A stretch of DNA of 64,000 bases from Brevibacillus laterosporus (GCA_007833815.1 CP033464.1:5439501-5503500); one strand, 5' to 3'. Positions 1 to 9,076 are shown, counted from the stretch's first letter. Notes: generated by a model from the sequence alone, not told the origin. A program made the numbers and translations.

Positions 1-166
1 CAATGGTTTCCTTACATTCTTGCACGATTGCCTCTGCATCCCCCTCAACGGACAATAGGCAAGTAAAAATACGTGTGAAACCATACCGATTGGCTAGCGC
101 AATATACGCTTTGTCTTTCTCGACTGTACTGTGTTCAGGATAAATAGAGATACCTAGCTGATGCAT
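1..166 (-). CDS. mupG: MupG/DUF871 family protein, 6-phospho-N-acetylmuramidase-like (partial)
   Basis: Only the first 55 codons lie in the window; the rest continues past base 1. The reading begins MHQLGISIYPEHS, the N-terminal beta-strand signature of the DUF871/MupG TIM-barrel family, followed by a segment ending in an acidic helix. The characterised Staphylococcus aureus member cleaves MurNAc-6P-GlcNAc imported by a PTS. GGGAGGG sits just upstream of ATG at 166, 16 bases after the stop of the PTS IIA gene, so it is the last visible gene of the murQ operon. Its neighbours (MurQ, AnmK, PTS) fit the muropeptide role. Substrate is inferred from family and context, since the active-site region is outside the window. 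Confidence 0.8.
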   Translation of the reverse strand, partial: MHQLGISIYPEHSTVEKDKAYIALANRYGFTRIFTCLLSVEGDAEAIVQECKETI

Positions 167-182
167 ACGAAACCCTCCCTAT

Positions 183-530
183 CTATTTTGAAGTCTCTGC
201 TTTTAGTTTTTGTAAAATACGAATCATATGTTCAATCAGCTTTTGTTCACTCATTGATGTCATAAGATGATCTTGCGCATGAATCATTAACAATGTCTTA
301 TCCGCAGGTGTACCGTTTAACTCGGCTTGAATTAACTCGGTTTGCGTGTGATGAGCAAGTCTTAATTCTTCCTGTGCTTGCTTCATCAGCTCGGCAGCTT
401 GGTCAAAGTTGTACTCTTCGGCTGCTGTCAATGCTTCATAGGCAAGACCACGAGCATTTCCACTGTGAACAATAATTTCAAAAATAGCCGTTTCATTGTT
501 ATTGATGTCGTTATTCATTTCGTTTTGCAT
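183..530 (-). CDS. PTS lactose/cellobiose/chitobiose-type EIIA component
   Basis: A small, mostly helical IIA protein of the Lac family. It would take phosphate from HPr and pass it to the IIB protein at 4918-5223. The LMIHAQDHLMT motif holds the phospho-accepting His and the conserved Asp three residues on that binds the trimer-centre metal. The reading frame is open from a GTG at 539, but that codon overlaps the AGGAG sequence. ATG at 530 has AGGAG at 8 bases spacing and is the better start (115 aa). It lies 3' of anmK in the same operon, apart from its IIB and IIC partners. Sugar specificity cannot be read from IIA. Confidence 0.9.
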   Translation of the reverse strand: MQNEMNNDINNNETAIFEIIVHSGNARGLAYEALTAAEEYNFDQAAELMKQAQEELRLAHHTQTELIQAELNGTPADKTLLMIHAQDHLMTSMSEQKLIEHMIRILQKLKAETSK

Positions 531-564
531 GTCATCCACTCCTACTCATATTCTTCTCGTTTTT

Positions 565-1719
565 TTACACTCTTCTAGGCGGATACGTCACATTTCCCAA
601 AATAACAGGCTCTCTGGCCCCTGTCGCAGTCGGTACGTTGCTTGGCAGTCGATGAAGGGTTTCATGGGCTAATAGCGCAAAGGCAACCGCTTCCTTAGCT
701 TCCGATGACAGTCCCACATCTTCCTGTGTGATAACCCGGCACGTATCTCCCAACTGTTGTTGTAACATGGAGAGAAGCGTTTTATTATAACTACCACCAC
801 CGCCTATAATCACCTCATCCACCTGTAATGTAGGAAAGATAAAGTTCTTGTAATGATAAGCAATGGAGCTAGCTGTAAACATCGTCATGGTAGCCAGCAA
901 GTCGTATGGGGAAACATGAGCATTCTCTCGCATCATCCTCTCTACAAACTGCTTACCGAATAGCTCTCTTCCTGTGGATTTAGGCGGTGCTTCCTGCATA
1001 TATTCGATGCTCATACACTGTTCGAGTAAAGTCTGATTTACTACTCCTTTAGCAGCCCATGCTCCGTCCTTGTCATAAGCTGTGCCGAAAAGTATCTTAC
1101 ATATCTCATCAATAATCATGTTACCAGGGCCCGTGTCAAAAGCGTACACATCATCTAACTGAGCCCCTTTAGGAATGACGGTCACATTACCAATCCCACC
1201 AATGTTTTGTAGAAGCCGTGATTTCTCATGATCTCTGTACAAAATAAGCTCGGTGTAAGGTACAAGTGGAGCTCCTTGCCCCCCTGCCGCCATGTCCATG
1301 GTGCGAAAGTTAGAAATCACTGTTGTATTGGTACGATAAGCAATCACTGCCGGTTCACCAATCTGCAAAGTAGATGCTACATACTGCCCTTTTGACTGGG
1401 GCTGATGATAGATGGTTTGCCCATGAGAACCAATGGCTGTAATGCTGGTAAAGTCAAGCTGATTTTGCTCACAAATAGCATCTACGGCATCAGCGAAAAG
1501 CTCTCCCAGTTTAAAATTGAGACTACAAATTAACTGCACGTGAGAACGATCTAGGGACAAGCTATCCACAATTTCATCCCGTACATCCTGGGCAAATGGA
1601 AGTGTCATGAAATCAAGCAGCTTGACCTGTGAATCATAGCCACTCCCCTGAATATCGACCAGTGCTACATCAATGCCATCCAAAGACGTACCTGACATTA
1701 GTCCGATCACGTAAGCCAT
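565..1719 (-). CDS. anmK: Anhydro-N-acetylmuramic acid kinase
   Basis: AnmK cleaves the 1,6-anhydro ring of anhMurNAc and phosphorylates it to MurNAc-6P, the substrate of MurQ encoded upstream in this operon. The protein (384 aa) begins [17 protein letters not shown], carrying the GTSLDG phosphate-binding loop at residues 10-15. AFDTGPGN near residue 193 holds the catalytic Asp (about Asp195). A longer frame opens at 1761, but the true start is ATG 1719: GAGGAG lies 10 bases before it inside the end of the GH4 gene. The GH4 stop and this ATG are one base apart, so translation is probably coupled. Length is normal for the family. Confidence 0.95.
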   Translation of the reverse strand: MAYVIGLMSGTSLDGIDVALVDIQGSGYDSQVKLLDFMTLPFAQDVRDEIVDSLSLDRSHVQLICSLNFKLGELFADAVDAICEQNQLDFTSITAIGSHGQTIYHQPQSKGQYVASTLQIGEPAVIAYRTNTTVISNFRTMDMAAGGQGAPLVPYTELILYRDHEKSRLLQNIGGIGNVTVIPKGAQLDDVYAFDTGPGNMIIDEICKILFGTAYDKDGAWAAKGVVNQTLLEQCMSIEYMQEAPPKSTGRELFGKQFVERMMRENAHVSPYDLLATMTMFTASSIAYHYKNFIFPTLQVDEVIIGGGGSYNKTLLSMLQQQLGDTCRVITQEDVGLSSEAKEAVAFALLAHETLHRLPSNVPTATGAREPVILGNVTYPPRRV

Positions 1720-1720
1720 A

Positions 1721-3052
1721 TCAAGCTTGCTCCTCTGTAAAGAATTGAGGCAAATACTCACGATGTGCCTCTAATAAATCATCAAGAACAGCCTTAGCTT
1801 TCTCATCACTTGGCACAAGCGGATTAATCGTTAAAGCCAACAAAGCTTTTTCATATGAACCAGTAACTGCCGCCTCTGCTCCTACTCTTTCGAATGATTT
1901 AATCTGTTGGACAAGCCCATTAATAGCTGTGGGCAGCTCACCTACAGTGATCGGTTTTGGTCCTTCCTTCGTAACGATACAATTCACTTCCACAGCAGAA
2001 TCATTAGGAATACCCTGAATGGTCCCGTTGTTTCGAACATTTAATGTCTGAATATCATTTGTTCCATTATACAGAGAAGAAATTAGGCTACACGCAGCAT
2101 CGCTGTAATACGCACCGCCACGTTTTTCCAATTGGGGAGGCTTAATCTGTAGGTGTTCATCCCGGTATAAGTCAAACAGGTCGTCCTCCAACCGTTTTAC
2201 CACTTCTGCCCGTGTTGTTCCTGATTCGAATGCTTTTACTTCCTCTGTTAAAATATCTTGTGTCTTATAATAGTACCGATGATACGGGCATGGGATAACT
2301 CCTAGTGCTTGCAAGAAAGTTGGTTCCCATGGCATAGGGGCGATATTACGCATAGATAATTGTTTCTCTGGATCAGCCAGCATTTGCAAAACATGCTCAG
2401 TCACATCTTCCCCATCTACTGTAGCGCGAAGTCCATACACGAGATGGTTAAGTCCAGCAAAATCAATATGAAGTCGCCCTACATCAATATCGAGCATCTT
2501 GGCTATCGTCATCTTTGTGGTAATAGGTACGTTACAAATACCAATAACTTTTGAATGCTTCCCATAACGCAATAAGGCTTCGGTCACCATGCCAGCTGGA
2601 TTGGTAAAGTTAATCAGCCATGCATTCGGGCAAAGCTCTTGCATGTCTTCGGCGATTTGTAACAATACAGGGATCGTACGTAACCCTTTAAACAATCCAC
2701 CTGCTCCGTTCGTCTCCTGACCAATCATTCCATGCATGAGTGGAATGCGTTCATCTTTAATCCGTGCTTCCAGTAATCCGACCCGCATCTGTGTCGTAAC
2801 ATAATCGGCATCCCGTAAAGCTTCCCTGCGATCCAACGTTAGATGAATCTCCATAGGTACTCCTGCTTTTTTGACCATGCGTTTAGCCAATTCACCAACA
2901 ATGTGTAGCTTCTCTTTTCCTTCCTCAATATCGACTAGCCATAATTCGCGGATTGGCATGTCAGCGAATCTCTTGATAAAACCTTCCACCAGCTCTGGGG
3001 TATAACTAGAGCCGCCTCCTATGGTTACAATCTTCATCCCTTTTTTATTCAT
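1721..3052 (-). CDS. 6-phospho-beta-glycosidase, glycoside hydrolase family 4 (LicH/CelF/ChbF type)
   Basis: GH4 enzymes split phosphorylated disaccharides by an NAD- and metal-dependent redox/elimination route. The protein (443 aa, usual length) has the NAD-binding loop [10 protein letters not shown] at residues 12-21. NFTNPAG near 148 and GICNVP with the metal-ligand Cys173 follow, then GLNHLVYG with His203. ATG 3052 has GAGGAG at 8 bases spacing. ChbF, the E. coli chitobiose-6P enzyme, is also GH4 and works with a Lac-type PTS, as here. Substrate (chitobiose-6P, cellobiose-6P or a muro-disaccharide phosphate) is not decided by sequence; the neighbours suggest an amino-sugar disaccharide. 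Confidence 0.92.
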   Translation of the reverse strand: MNKKGMKIVTIGGGSSYTPELVEGFIKRFADMPIRELWLVDIEEGKEKLHIVGELAKRMVKKAGVPMEIHLTLDRREALRDADYVTTQMRVGLLEARIKDERIPLMHGMIGQETNGAGGLFKGLRTIPVLLQIAEDMQELCPNAWLINFTNPAGMVTEALLRYGKHSKVIGICNVPITTKMTIAKMLDIDVGRLHIDFAGLNHLVYGLRATVDGEDVTEHVLQMLADPEKQLSMRNIAPMPWEPTFLQALGVIPCPYHRYYYKTQDILTEEVKAFESGTTRAEVVKRLEDDLFDLYRDEHLQIKPPQLEKRGGAYYSDAACSLISSLYNGTNDIQTLNVRNNGTIQGIPNDSAVEVNCIVTKEGPKPITVGELPTAINGLVQQIKSFERVGAEAAVTGSYEKALLALTINPLVPSDEKAKAVLDDLLEAHREYLPQFFTEEQA

Positions 3053-3130
3053 CTCAGTTGCTCCTCTCTGTCCAATTTCTCCTATATTGTTCAGAAAAAT
3101 TTCTAGTCTCTTTAGGCAAGAACGGCAAGA

Positions 3131-3418
3131 TTAGTACAAATACACGAGATAATAACTAGCAGCCGTGCACACGACCAACGAACCTATAATAAACGTGATG
3201 GCTTGTTTTCGATTTTTATATTTTCCTTCAAAGTAGAGCATGACCATGCTCACTCCTACTCCTCCAGCCAAGCTATTTACCAGAAACAGACTTGCTCGTT
3301 GGGATAGTCCCAACCACGTCAGAAGCGGGGTGAGTAACAAATTTAAACCCACAACAAACGTAAAGAAGAAAAAGGCGCTTTTCCAACGAAATTTCATTAG
3401 CTTGTTGCTCTCTTCCAT
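3131..3418 (-). CDS. Small hydrophobic membrane protein of unknown function
   Basis: A 95-aa protein with three probable membrane segments at about residues 13-33, 43-63 and 75-94, and short charged loops (EGKYKNRK between the second and third). GGAGG lies 8 bases before the ATG at 3418. It sits between the PTS IIC and GH4 genes on the same strand, so it is part of the recycling operon. I do not recognise a family. A role as an accessory of the transporter is only a guess from position. Confidence 0.7.
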   Translation of the reverse strand: MEESNKLMKFRWKSAFFFFTFVVGLNLLLTPLLTWLGLSQRASLFLVNSLAGGVGVSMVMLYFEGKYKNRKQAITFIIGSLVVCTAASYYLVYLY

Positions 3419-3577
3419 TGTCCATTCCTCCCTCTTTTATAGAACGGTACTGACAGATAACAAAGCCGTGAAGCAAGTAGAACTATGCTTACTAAACGGA
3501 GAAAGACGTGGACAAAGAATGCTGTAAGCTCTCTTTGTTCCACGCCCCCTCCTTTCTTTCTTATCATAACGAAATGC

Positions 3578-4855
3578 TTAGATTGTCGCTGTTTCCTCAG
3601 CTTCTCTTTCTTGTTCCACTACTTTTTTGTCGTACATTTTAAAGAATGGAATGTAGATCAAGAATGAGATTAACAAATTAATTAATACCAGAATGATTGC
3701 TCTCCAGTCCCCACCAGTTGCCAGATAAGCTCCAATTGGCGCTGGTAGTGTCCAAGGTACCATGATGTAGGTCGGATTCACCCAACCAAGTACAGTAGCA
3801 TAATAGGACAAGGAAGCCGTAATCACTGGAACAATAACGAATGGAATGATCAATACCGGATTTAATACGATCGGCATCCCGAAAATAACTGGTTCATTAA
3901 TATTGAAAATTCCTGGTACAAATACCGTTTTTCCCAATGTCTTGTGGTAGTTTGATTTGGCAAACAACAACATACACAGTACAAGACCAAGTGTTGCGCC
4001 GGATCCTCCAACCCAGATAAACCATTGAAAGAACGTTTCAGGAGCCACATGCGGAATCGCTTGACCAGCGGCAACTGCTTCAGCATTTTTCGCCAGATAT
4101 ACTTCCCATAGTGGACGGGCAATCGTACCAACAATGGAAACACCATGGATACCAAATGCCCAGAAGAAAGTAATCAAGATAACTGGAATCAAAACCCCTG
4201 GCAAACTATCTCCTGCTTTAACAAGCGGTGCAATGATTTTATCAACAAGTCCATGCAAATCAATTTTAAAGACAACGGTAATGAGTGTCATGATCAGAAG
4301 AACAACTGCTACCGGAATCAATGCTTCAAAGGATCGCAGCAAAGAAGGTGGTACCTGATCGGGCAGTTTTATCATTAAATTGCGCTGTTTACAGAAACGC
4401 AACACCTCTACGGCAAAAATAGAAGCTAGCATCGCTACGAACAAACCGTGTCCACCCAGATTGGTCATCGGAAGAACAAAACCAACACCATCCATCACTT
4501 TAGGCGCAATCGTCATAAGAAATGCCATAATTGCTAATTGAGAACCCGCCAAGGGATCAAGATTATAGCTCTTCGCTAGATTATGCCCTATCCCAAATGA
4601 GATATAGAGCGACATAATAAACATGGTCAAACGGTATGGGATGAGAATTTGACCGGCATTTTCTTTTGCCCACATGGTAATTGCCCAATCTTGCGGCAAC
4701 GGTGGAAAAGCGATAATTAAGAAGAAACTCCCGACGATAATGAACGGTAAGGCAGAGATAACCCCGTCGCGGATTGCACGTAAATGTCGTTGTTCAGCGA
4801 TACGAGCAATAGGACCTGACAAGTGTTTATCTAGAAATTGCACAAAAGCGTCCAT
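3578..4855 (-). CDS. PTS lactose/cellobiose/chitobiose-type EIIC permease
   Basis: The membrane channel of a Lac-family PTS (425 aa), with about ten hydrophobic segments from residue 30 to 410 and an N-terminal amphipathic helix. Family hallmarks include the opening FLDKHLSGPIARIAEQRHLRAIRDG, read here only in part, and the region around FNINEPVIFGMPIVLNP near residue 315. NEPVIFG is the conserved sugar-binding loop signature of CelB/ChbC proteins. AAGGGGG precedes ATG 4855. It follows the IIB gene by 62 bases in the same operon. The absence of a Glc-type MurP permease suggests this protein brings in the sugar handled by MurQ and MupG; that is inference. Confidence 0.93.
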   Translation of the reverse strand: MDAFVQFLDKHLSGPIARIAEQRHLRAIRDGVISALPFIIVGSFFLIIAFPPLPQDWAITMWAKENAGQILIPYRLTMFIMSLYISFGIGHNLAKSYNLDPLAGSQLAIMAFLMTIAPKVMDGVGFVLPMTNLGGHGLFVAMLASIFAVEVLRFCKQRNLMIKLPDQVPPSLLRSFEALIPVAVVLLIMTLITVVFKIDLHGLVDKIIAPLVKAGDSLPGVLIPVILITFFWAFGIHGVSIVGTIARPLWEVYLAKNAEAVAAGQAIPHVAPETFFQWFIWVGGSGATLGLVLCMLLFAKSNYHKTLGKTVFVPGIFNINEPVIFGMPIVLNPVLIIPFVIVPVITASLSYYATVLGWVNPTYIMVPWTLPAPIGAYLATGGDWRAIILVLINLLISFLIYIPFFKMYDKKVVEQEREAEETATI

Positions 4856-4917
4856 GTTTTACTTCCCCCTTTACTCTTGCGTACATACTCTCTACAAAAA
4901 CTGGTCTGAATGCTTGA

Positions 4918-5223
4918 TTACTTCGCTAATTCTTGTACTTTTTTAAATAATGTTGCTCCACCCAGTGGTGTGTAGCCTTGAGGTGGAATCAGATCGCACG
5001 GTACTCCTGCTACATCAGCTTCTTGTTTCAATTGCTCAAAACGGTGACGAACTTGAGGAGCTACCATGGCTACATTCCAGCCATTTTTCACTTCCTCAGC
5101 AAATTCTTGTGTACTGACAGCCTTCACTTCCATCGCTACCCCATGCTTATCTGCCTCTTTTTTGAGAGCGTTTACCACAATAGCACTGGACATCCCTGCT
5201 GAACATACGAATAATACCTTCAT
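4918..5223 (-). CDS. PTS lactose/cellobiose/chitobiose-type EIIB component
   Basis: A cytoplasmic 101-aa phosphotransfer protein. It starts MKVLFVCSAGMSS, with the phospho-cysteine at residue 7 in the CSAGMSS P-loop typical of Lac-family IIB. It receives phosphate from IIA and donates it to sugar bound by IIC. A longer frame reaches 5319, but ATG 5223 has a perfect AAGGAGG seven bases upstream and begins the first beta-strand, so it is the start. It lies between murQ and the IIC gene. Confidence 0.93.
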   Translation of the reverse strand: MKVLFVCSAGMSSAIVVNALKKEADKHGVAMEVKAVSTQEFAEEVKNGWNVAMVAPQVRHRFEQLKQEADVAGVPCDLIPPQGYTPLGGATLFKKVQELAK

Positions 5224-5454
5224 TACGATTCCTCCTTTTGCATGTATGAAAGTTTTTTGTAACCCATGATGGATAAAACACTTGTTACAAGAGCAGGGGA
5301 AGCTCTTAGATACCAGCAATCACGTCTATATACAGACTTAGTAATATCGGAATGCTTAACCAATACCTGCTTAGTACCTGCCTTTAGTGTTACACCCCAC
5401 TATGCATTTTGTCGAATCTATTTGTTTGTAATTGTTATATTTGTACTTGAATTA
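5224..5454 (-). other. Gap inside the recycling operon between murQ and PTS IIB
   Basis: These 231 bases are the largest gap inside the operon. They hold a short hairpin (AAGAGC/GCTCTT near 5300) and loosely repeated TAAGCA-type words, but no T-run and no convincing -10/-35 pair. I see no gene. It could be an RNA processing or weak internal promoter site; nothing in the sequence decides this. Confidence 0.3.
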
Positions 5455-6354
5455 CTATTCTGACGGTTGTTGTATGGCGTGCTGAACAAATCCCTCATTC
5501 TTTTCCAAGCGTTCTAGCGCTTCTTCATACTCACATGCAGATAAAATCATCACGATTGCCGCTTTCACATTCTTATTAGCCTTTTCATAGCATTCAGCAG
5601 CTTGCTCGTAACTAACATCTGTAGCTTGCATGATAATTCGCTTGGAACGTTCCACCAGCTTTAGATTGGTTGGCTGCACATCCACCATCAGATTTTTATA
5701 GACTTTTCCAACACCGATCATAGAACAAGTAGAGATCATGTTCAGCACTAGCTTTTGTGCTGTTCCCGCCTTTAATCGTGTGGAACCAGTCAATATTTCA
5801 GGGCCTGGAACTACTTCTATCGCTACTTTAGCAAAGTTGCTAATCTCCGCACCTTTATTGCAAGCGAGGCTGGCCGTACTGGCTCCAACACTGTTCGCGT
5901 ACTGAAGAGCGCCGATAGCATAAGGTGTACGTCCGCTGGCAGCAATTCCGATCACGGTGTCTATGTCAGTTAATCCAATGGCTTGCAAATCGTTCTTGGC
6001 AAGCTCAGCATTATCCTCGGCACCCTCCACCGCGACGACAAAAGCTTCTTGTCCTCCAGCAATCAGTCCCTGTACAACCTCAAAATCAGTGCCAAAAGTA
6101 GGAGGACATTCTACTGCATCTAGAATTCCTAATCGCCCGCTGGTACCAGCCCCCACATAAATGAGTCTACCACCTTGCTTAAAAGAGCGAATCACTAGCT
6201 GAATGGCTCTTTCAATCTGTTCCAGTTCAGCCGCAATGGCGAGTGGTACCTTTTGATCTTCCTCATTCATTACTTGCAACACGTTTAGGATCGTCATCTG
6301 GTCCAAATTCATCGTTCTATTATTACGTGTCTCTGTTACCAACTTTTCCAGCAT
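5455..6354 (-). CDS. murQ: N-acetylmuramic acid 6-phosphate etherase
   Basis: MurQ removes the lactyl ether of MurNAc-6P, giving GlcNAc-6P and D-lactate in the cytoplasm. The 299-aa protein has the SIS sugar-phosphate fold with GAGTSGRLGILDAVECPPTF near residue 68; the Glu in VECPP is the usual catalytic acid/base. The typical tail follows (STRLKAGTAQK near 190, then a UBA-like helical end). AAGGTGA lies before ATG 6354. It is the first gene after the regulator, has its own sigma-A promoter, and feeds on the products of AnmK and MupG in the same operon. Confidence 0.97.
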   Translation of the reverse strand: MLEKLVTETRNNRTMNLDQMTILNVLQVMNEEDQKVPLAIAAELEQIERAIQLVIRSFKQGGRLIYVGAGTSGRLGILDAVECPPTFGTDFEVVQGLIAGGQEAFVVAVEGAEDNAELAKNDLQAIGLTDIDTVIGIAASGRTPYAIGALQYANSVGASTASLACNKGAEISNFAKVAIEVVPGPEILTGSTRLKAGTAQKLVLNMISTCSMIGVGKVYKNLMVDVQPTNLKLVERSKRIIMQATDVSYEQAAECYEKANKNVKAAIVMILSACEYEEALERLEKNEGFVQHAIQQPSE

Positions 6355-6377
6355 GCGCTCACCTTCTACTCCTATTT

Positions 6378-6391
6378 TGTTTCCGCTTTCA
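6378..6391 (-). promoter_or_regulatory. cre-like CcpA site at the murQ transcription start
   Basis: On the minus strand the bases read TGAAAGCGGAAACA, close to the CcpA consensus TGNAANCGNWNNCW. It lies immediately downstream of the -10 box, around +1 to +14, where CcpA binding would block initiation. This fits carbon catabolite repression of a PTS sugar operon. Confidence 0.55.
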
Positions 6392-6418
6392 TTGTACCAT
6401 TTTGAAATAAAACGTCAA
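6391..6418 (-). promoter_or_regulatory. Sigma-A promoter of the murQ operon
   Basis: On the minus strand TTGACG (6418-6413) and TACAAT (6396-6391) are separated by 16 bases. The start codon of murQ is about 37 bases downstream of the -10 box. This is the best promoter match in the region. Confidence 0.65.
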
Positions 6419-6429
6419 TAATTTTATTT
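6405..6429 (-). promoter_or_regulatory. Palindrome over the murQ -35 box, candidate RpiR/MurR operator
   Basis: AAATAAAA and TTTTATTT form perfect 8-base arms around a 9-base centre that contains the -35 hexamer. The neighbouring gene encodes an RpiR-family regulator, whose members bind palindromes in such promoters. Binding is inferred; AT-rich sequence can form such arms by chance. Confidence 0.45.
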
Positions 6430-6474
6430 AATTTATGAATCAACATTTCAATACAAAATAAAAAAAAGATGGGT

Positions 6475-6513
6475 AAAAGAGCAAGGATGCAGCATAATGG
6501 CAAGCATCCGCTC
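6475..6513 (-). terminator. Terminator after the RpiR-type regulator gene
   Basis: On the minus strand GAGCGGATGC pairs with GCATCC..GCTC, followed by TTTTACCC. The T-run is short, so termination may be partial and murQ may receive some read-through. Confidence 0.5.
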
Positions 6514-6528
6514 ATCTAATCACCTCTC

Positions 6529-7380
6529 CTACCTGCTAGATTTTAATACTTCTTCACGGATTTCATTGAAATGATCAATAACCGTTTCACCTATTCGATT
6601 AAACACGCTGACATATAAGGCATCCACAATCGTTAAATGCATGATTCTGGAAGCAAAACTACCTACACGAAAATCCTGTTCAATGTTTGGCGTACATAGT
6701 TTAATATCAGCTTCTTTGTACAAAAGAGATTTCGTTAAATTGGTAATAGCGATTACGGTTACTTGTTTCTTTTTTGCAAAACGTACGATTTCCAGTACCT
6801 CTTTTGTATTACCACTTACGGAAATGGCAATCAATACTTCCCCTTTTTTCATATTGGACACGACAGGGAGCATCATGTGAAAATCAGTAGTCATCTCAGA
6901 GTAATAGCCGATCTTCCTGAATTTATGACATCCATCCAAGGACACCACTGATGAACCACCTACACCGTAAAATACGACGCTTTTGGTCTGTAAAATGGCC
7001 TCTATGGCTTTTTCTAGCTCTCGTTTATCAAGAGAAGTTGATATTTCCTCAATGGCAGTCTTGTTGTGATACTGGACTTTTTGAAACAATTCATATGGCT
7101 CATCCTGCTTTTTAATAATGGAAAAGTCGCTCATATTCATATCTGAGCGGGTCAAATCCCGAACTAATGCTAGCTTAAACGACTGAAAGCTACTCATCCC
7201 AATCGATTTACAAAACCGAACAACGCTCGCTTCGCTTGCCCCCGATTGTTGGGAGATTTGTTTTGTTGTCATGGTTGGAATTAATTCGGCATGATTTACA
7301 ATATAGCTTGCTACTTTTTTCTCTGCCTGCGTAAAGCGACTTAATTGACTTTCAATCTTGCTTACAATCATGGAATGCAT
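6529..7380 (-). CDS. RpiR/MurR-family transcriptional regulator (HTH-SIS)
   Basis: A 283-aa regulator with an N-terminal HTH_6 domain (residues about 3-80; SGASEASVVRFCKSIGMSSFQ holds the recognition helix). A C-terminal SIS domain binds a sugar phosphate (VVFYGVGGSSVVSLD near 133; ISVSGNTKEV near 183). Relatives such as MurR sense MurNAc-6P and control murQ. GGAGGGG precedes ATG 7380. It is transcribed toward murQ but separated by a hairpin and a second promoter, so it probably represses the operon from the palindrome at 6405-6429. Effector identity is inferred from context. Confidence 0.9.
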   Translation of the reverse strand: MHSMIVSKIESQLSRFTQAEKKVASYIVNHAELIPTMTTKQISQQSGASEASVVRFCKSIGMSSFQSFKLALVRDLTRSDMNMSDFSIIKKQDEPYELFQKVQYHNKTAIEEISTSLDKRELEKAIEAILQTKSVVFYGVGGSSVVSLDGCHKFRKIGYYSEMTTDFHMMLPVVSNMKKGEVLIAISVSGNTKEVLEIVRFAKKKQVTVIAITNLTKSLLYKEADIKLCTPNIEQDFRVGSFASRIMHLTIVDALYVSVFNRIGETVIDHFNEIREEVLKSSR

Positions 7381-7584
7381 GTTATTCCCCTCCGTTCTTC
7401 TCTAGTTTTACCACATCTTACCTAGTTTGTAATAGTAGAAACTAATCTATTAGGATAAATCACAATTAATTTTTTATATTAAATTCAAAAAAATGTAATA
7501 AATGAGAATGGAATATTATGTATTTTATTGATAATATAGTATTTGAGATGTTAATTTCATCACAAAGGGAGGTTTATTATTTAT

Positions 7585-9006
7585 ATGTTAAAAAAAGTGT
7601 TATTATCTGTCGCTATTCTCTTTACAACCGCTTTTAGTAATGTAAGTTTTGCCAAAGAAGTAGTAGAAGAGAAAGAACATGTGAAAGAACAAGTGAAAGA
7701 GCAAGTGACAAAGAAAAAGCCAGACAAGTCCCTTATTAAAGAAGTAGATTTAGGCTCAGAAAAGCTAGGAAAACCTCTAGGAGATAAGCTAGTTGTTGAA
7801 GAAGGTGCAAAAGACCTGCTTGAGCCTGAAGAAAAGACTGTCGACATTGATGACACTCTGTCGACCGCCAAAAAGAAAAAATCCGCTACTGCCGAAGCTG
7901 AGGCAGAAAATACGGACGCAAGTAACGCTAAGCCAATCACAATCGACTCCATTCACTCCGGTACCATCAATAAGGAAGGCGAAATTAGATGGTATGCTTT
8001 CTATAATACTAAGCCTGGAAAATTAACCGTTTTCCTTCAAACGGTTCGCTCCACTGACGTCAATTATGATCTGCATTTATTTAAATTAAATGAAAATACC
8101 ATGAAACTTGAAGATGAAATTATCTCCTCCTATCAAGCAGGGAAAAACGAACAGGTTGCCCGCATCGCCCCTGAAGGCTATTACTACATAGCCGTAAACT
8201 CAGTTCAAGGCTTTGATACAGCTAATACATTTGCTCTCGTAGTCAAACACTCCACTACCTACGACACCTCTGAACCCGATGACAACGCATGGCTCGCTCA
8301 TGAGAAAGAATCCACAACCTTTACCAATACCCAAACCATTGATAATCCATTCGATGAAGATTGGAGCTACTTCCACGTACTAGAACCAAAATCAATCTCT
8401 GTCACTTTAAACAATCAAATTCCAGGTACCGTTTATCGTGCAGATATATTAGATGCAGCAGCAAATGTACTCGCCAGCCTCGATCAAAACAAACAGTATC
8501 TCATTAATTTCCCTAAAGGTGACTATTTTGTCCGTGTTCTCTCTTCATCAGGCTATAGTGATTCTCAGACCTATACGTTAAGTGTTAAAGACCAATCAGT
8601 AGCTAGCTCTGTTATCATCAGTAGCATTAATTCAGATGGAGGTGTGGAAGGTTTAGTCGATTATCCTCAGGGGAAAAAATGGAGAATTAAAAATAATATT
8701 ACCGTACATGGAAAAGCATACGATGCCAATGGCTACCCCGCTTATAATGTTCCCATTACGGTTTATGTCGTGACTCGTCTGAATAATACGGTCTATTCAG
8801 GTACAGGAACAGCTGATGCGAATGGTAATTTTAGTATCGCTGTTAACGGAATTGGTCCAGCTATCGGTCAGAACACCCACTACCTCTACTCGTTTATACA
8901 CTATTATGATGTGATTCCGCTTCTAGTGGCTAGTGGATCAACGAAGCTGAATTCTAATGTAGACAGTGTCTATCACTTCGCTTACTCGCTTTATAATAGA
9001 AGCTAA
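7585..9006 (+). CDS. Secreted multidomain protein with PPC-like beta domains
   Basis: A 473-aa exported protein. A signal peptide (KK, hydrophobic core, cleavage after VSFA near residue 23) leads into a very charged Lys/Glu linker to about residue 105. Two domains resembling bacterial pre-peptidase C-terminal (PPC) modules follow (about 112-215 and 225-335; note EGYYYIAVNS and KGDYFVRVLSS). A C-terminal Ig/carboxypeptidase-regulatory-like domain comes last (about 365-473; AYDANGYPAYNVPITVYV). No catalytic domain is visible. GGGAGG is 12 bases before ATG, longer than usual. It is divergent from the rpiR gene and closed by a strong terminator, so it is monocistronic. Function unknown, probably surface or matrix. 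Confidence 0.8.
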   Translation: MLKKVLLSVAILFTTAFSNVSFAKEVVEEKEHVKEQVKEQVTKKKPDKSLIKEVDLGSEKLGKPLGDKLVVEEGAKDLLEPEEKTVDIDDTLSTAKKKKSATAEAEAENTDASNAKPITIDSIHSGTINKEGEIRWYAFYNTKPGKLTVFLQTVRSTDVNYDLHLFKLNENTMKLEDEIISSYQAGKNEQVARIAPEGYYYIAVNSVQGFDTANTFALVVKHSTTYDTSEPDDNAWLAHEKESTTFTNTQTIDNPFDEDWSYFHVLEPKSISVTLNNQIPGTVYRADILDAAANVLASLDQNKQYLINFPKGDYFVRVLSSSGYSDSQTYTLSVKDQSVASSVIISSINSDGGVEGLVDYPQGKKWRIKNNITVHGKAYDANGYPAYNVPITVYVVTRLNNTVYSGTGTADANGNFSIAVNGIGPAIGQNTHYLYSFIHYYDVIPLLVASGSTKLNSNVDSVYHFAYSLYNRS

Positions 9007-9033
9007 TAAATCCCTATCTGTGTAGATAAAAAA

Positions 9034-9076
9034 CGTAGCAAGAAGCTTTATACTCATGCTTCTTGCTACGTTCTCT
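9034..9076. terminator. Strong bidirectional terminator
   Basis: CGTAGCAAGAAGC (9034-9046) and its exact complement (9058-9070) form a 13-bp stem. A-run before and T-rich sequence after mean it can stop transcripts from both sides. Confidence 0.85.

Noticed and set aside
7581-7952. Open frame of 123 aa on the minus strand inside the secreted protein gene
   Set aside because: Ser/Phe-rich shadow of the Lys/Glu-rich linker; no start signal.
9034-9076. The 9034 hairpin as part of the IS605-like relic
   Set aside because: It is a plain perfect stem with A/T-runs right after the stop codon, so it is a terminator.
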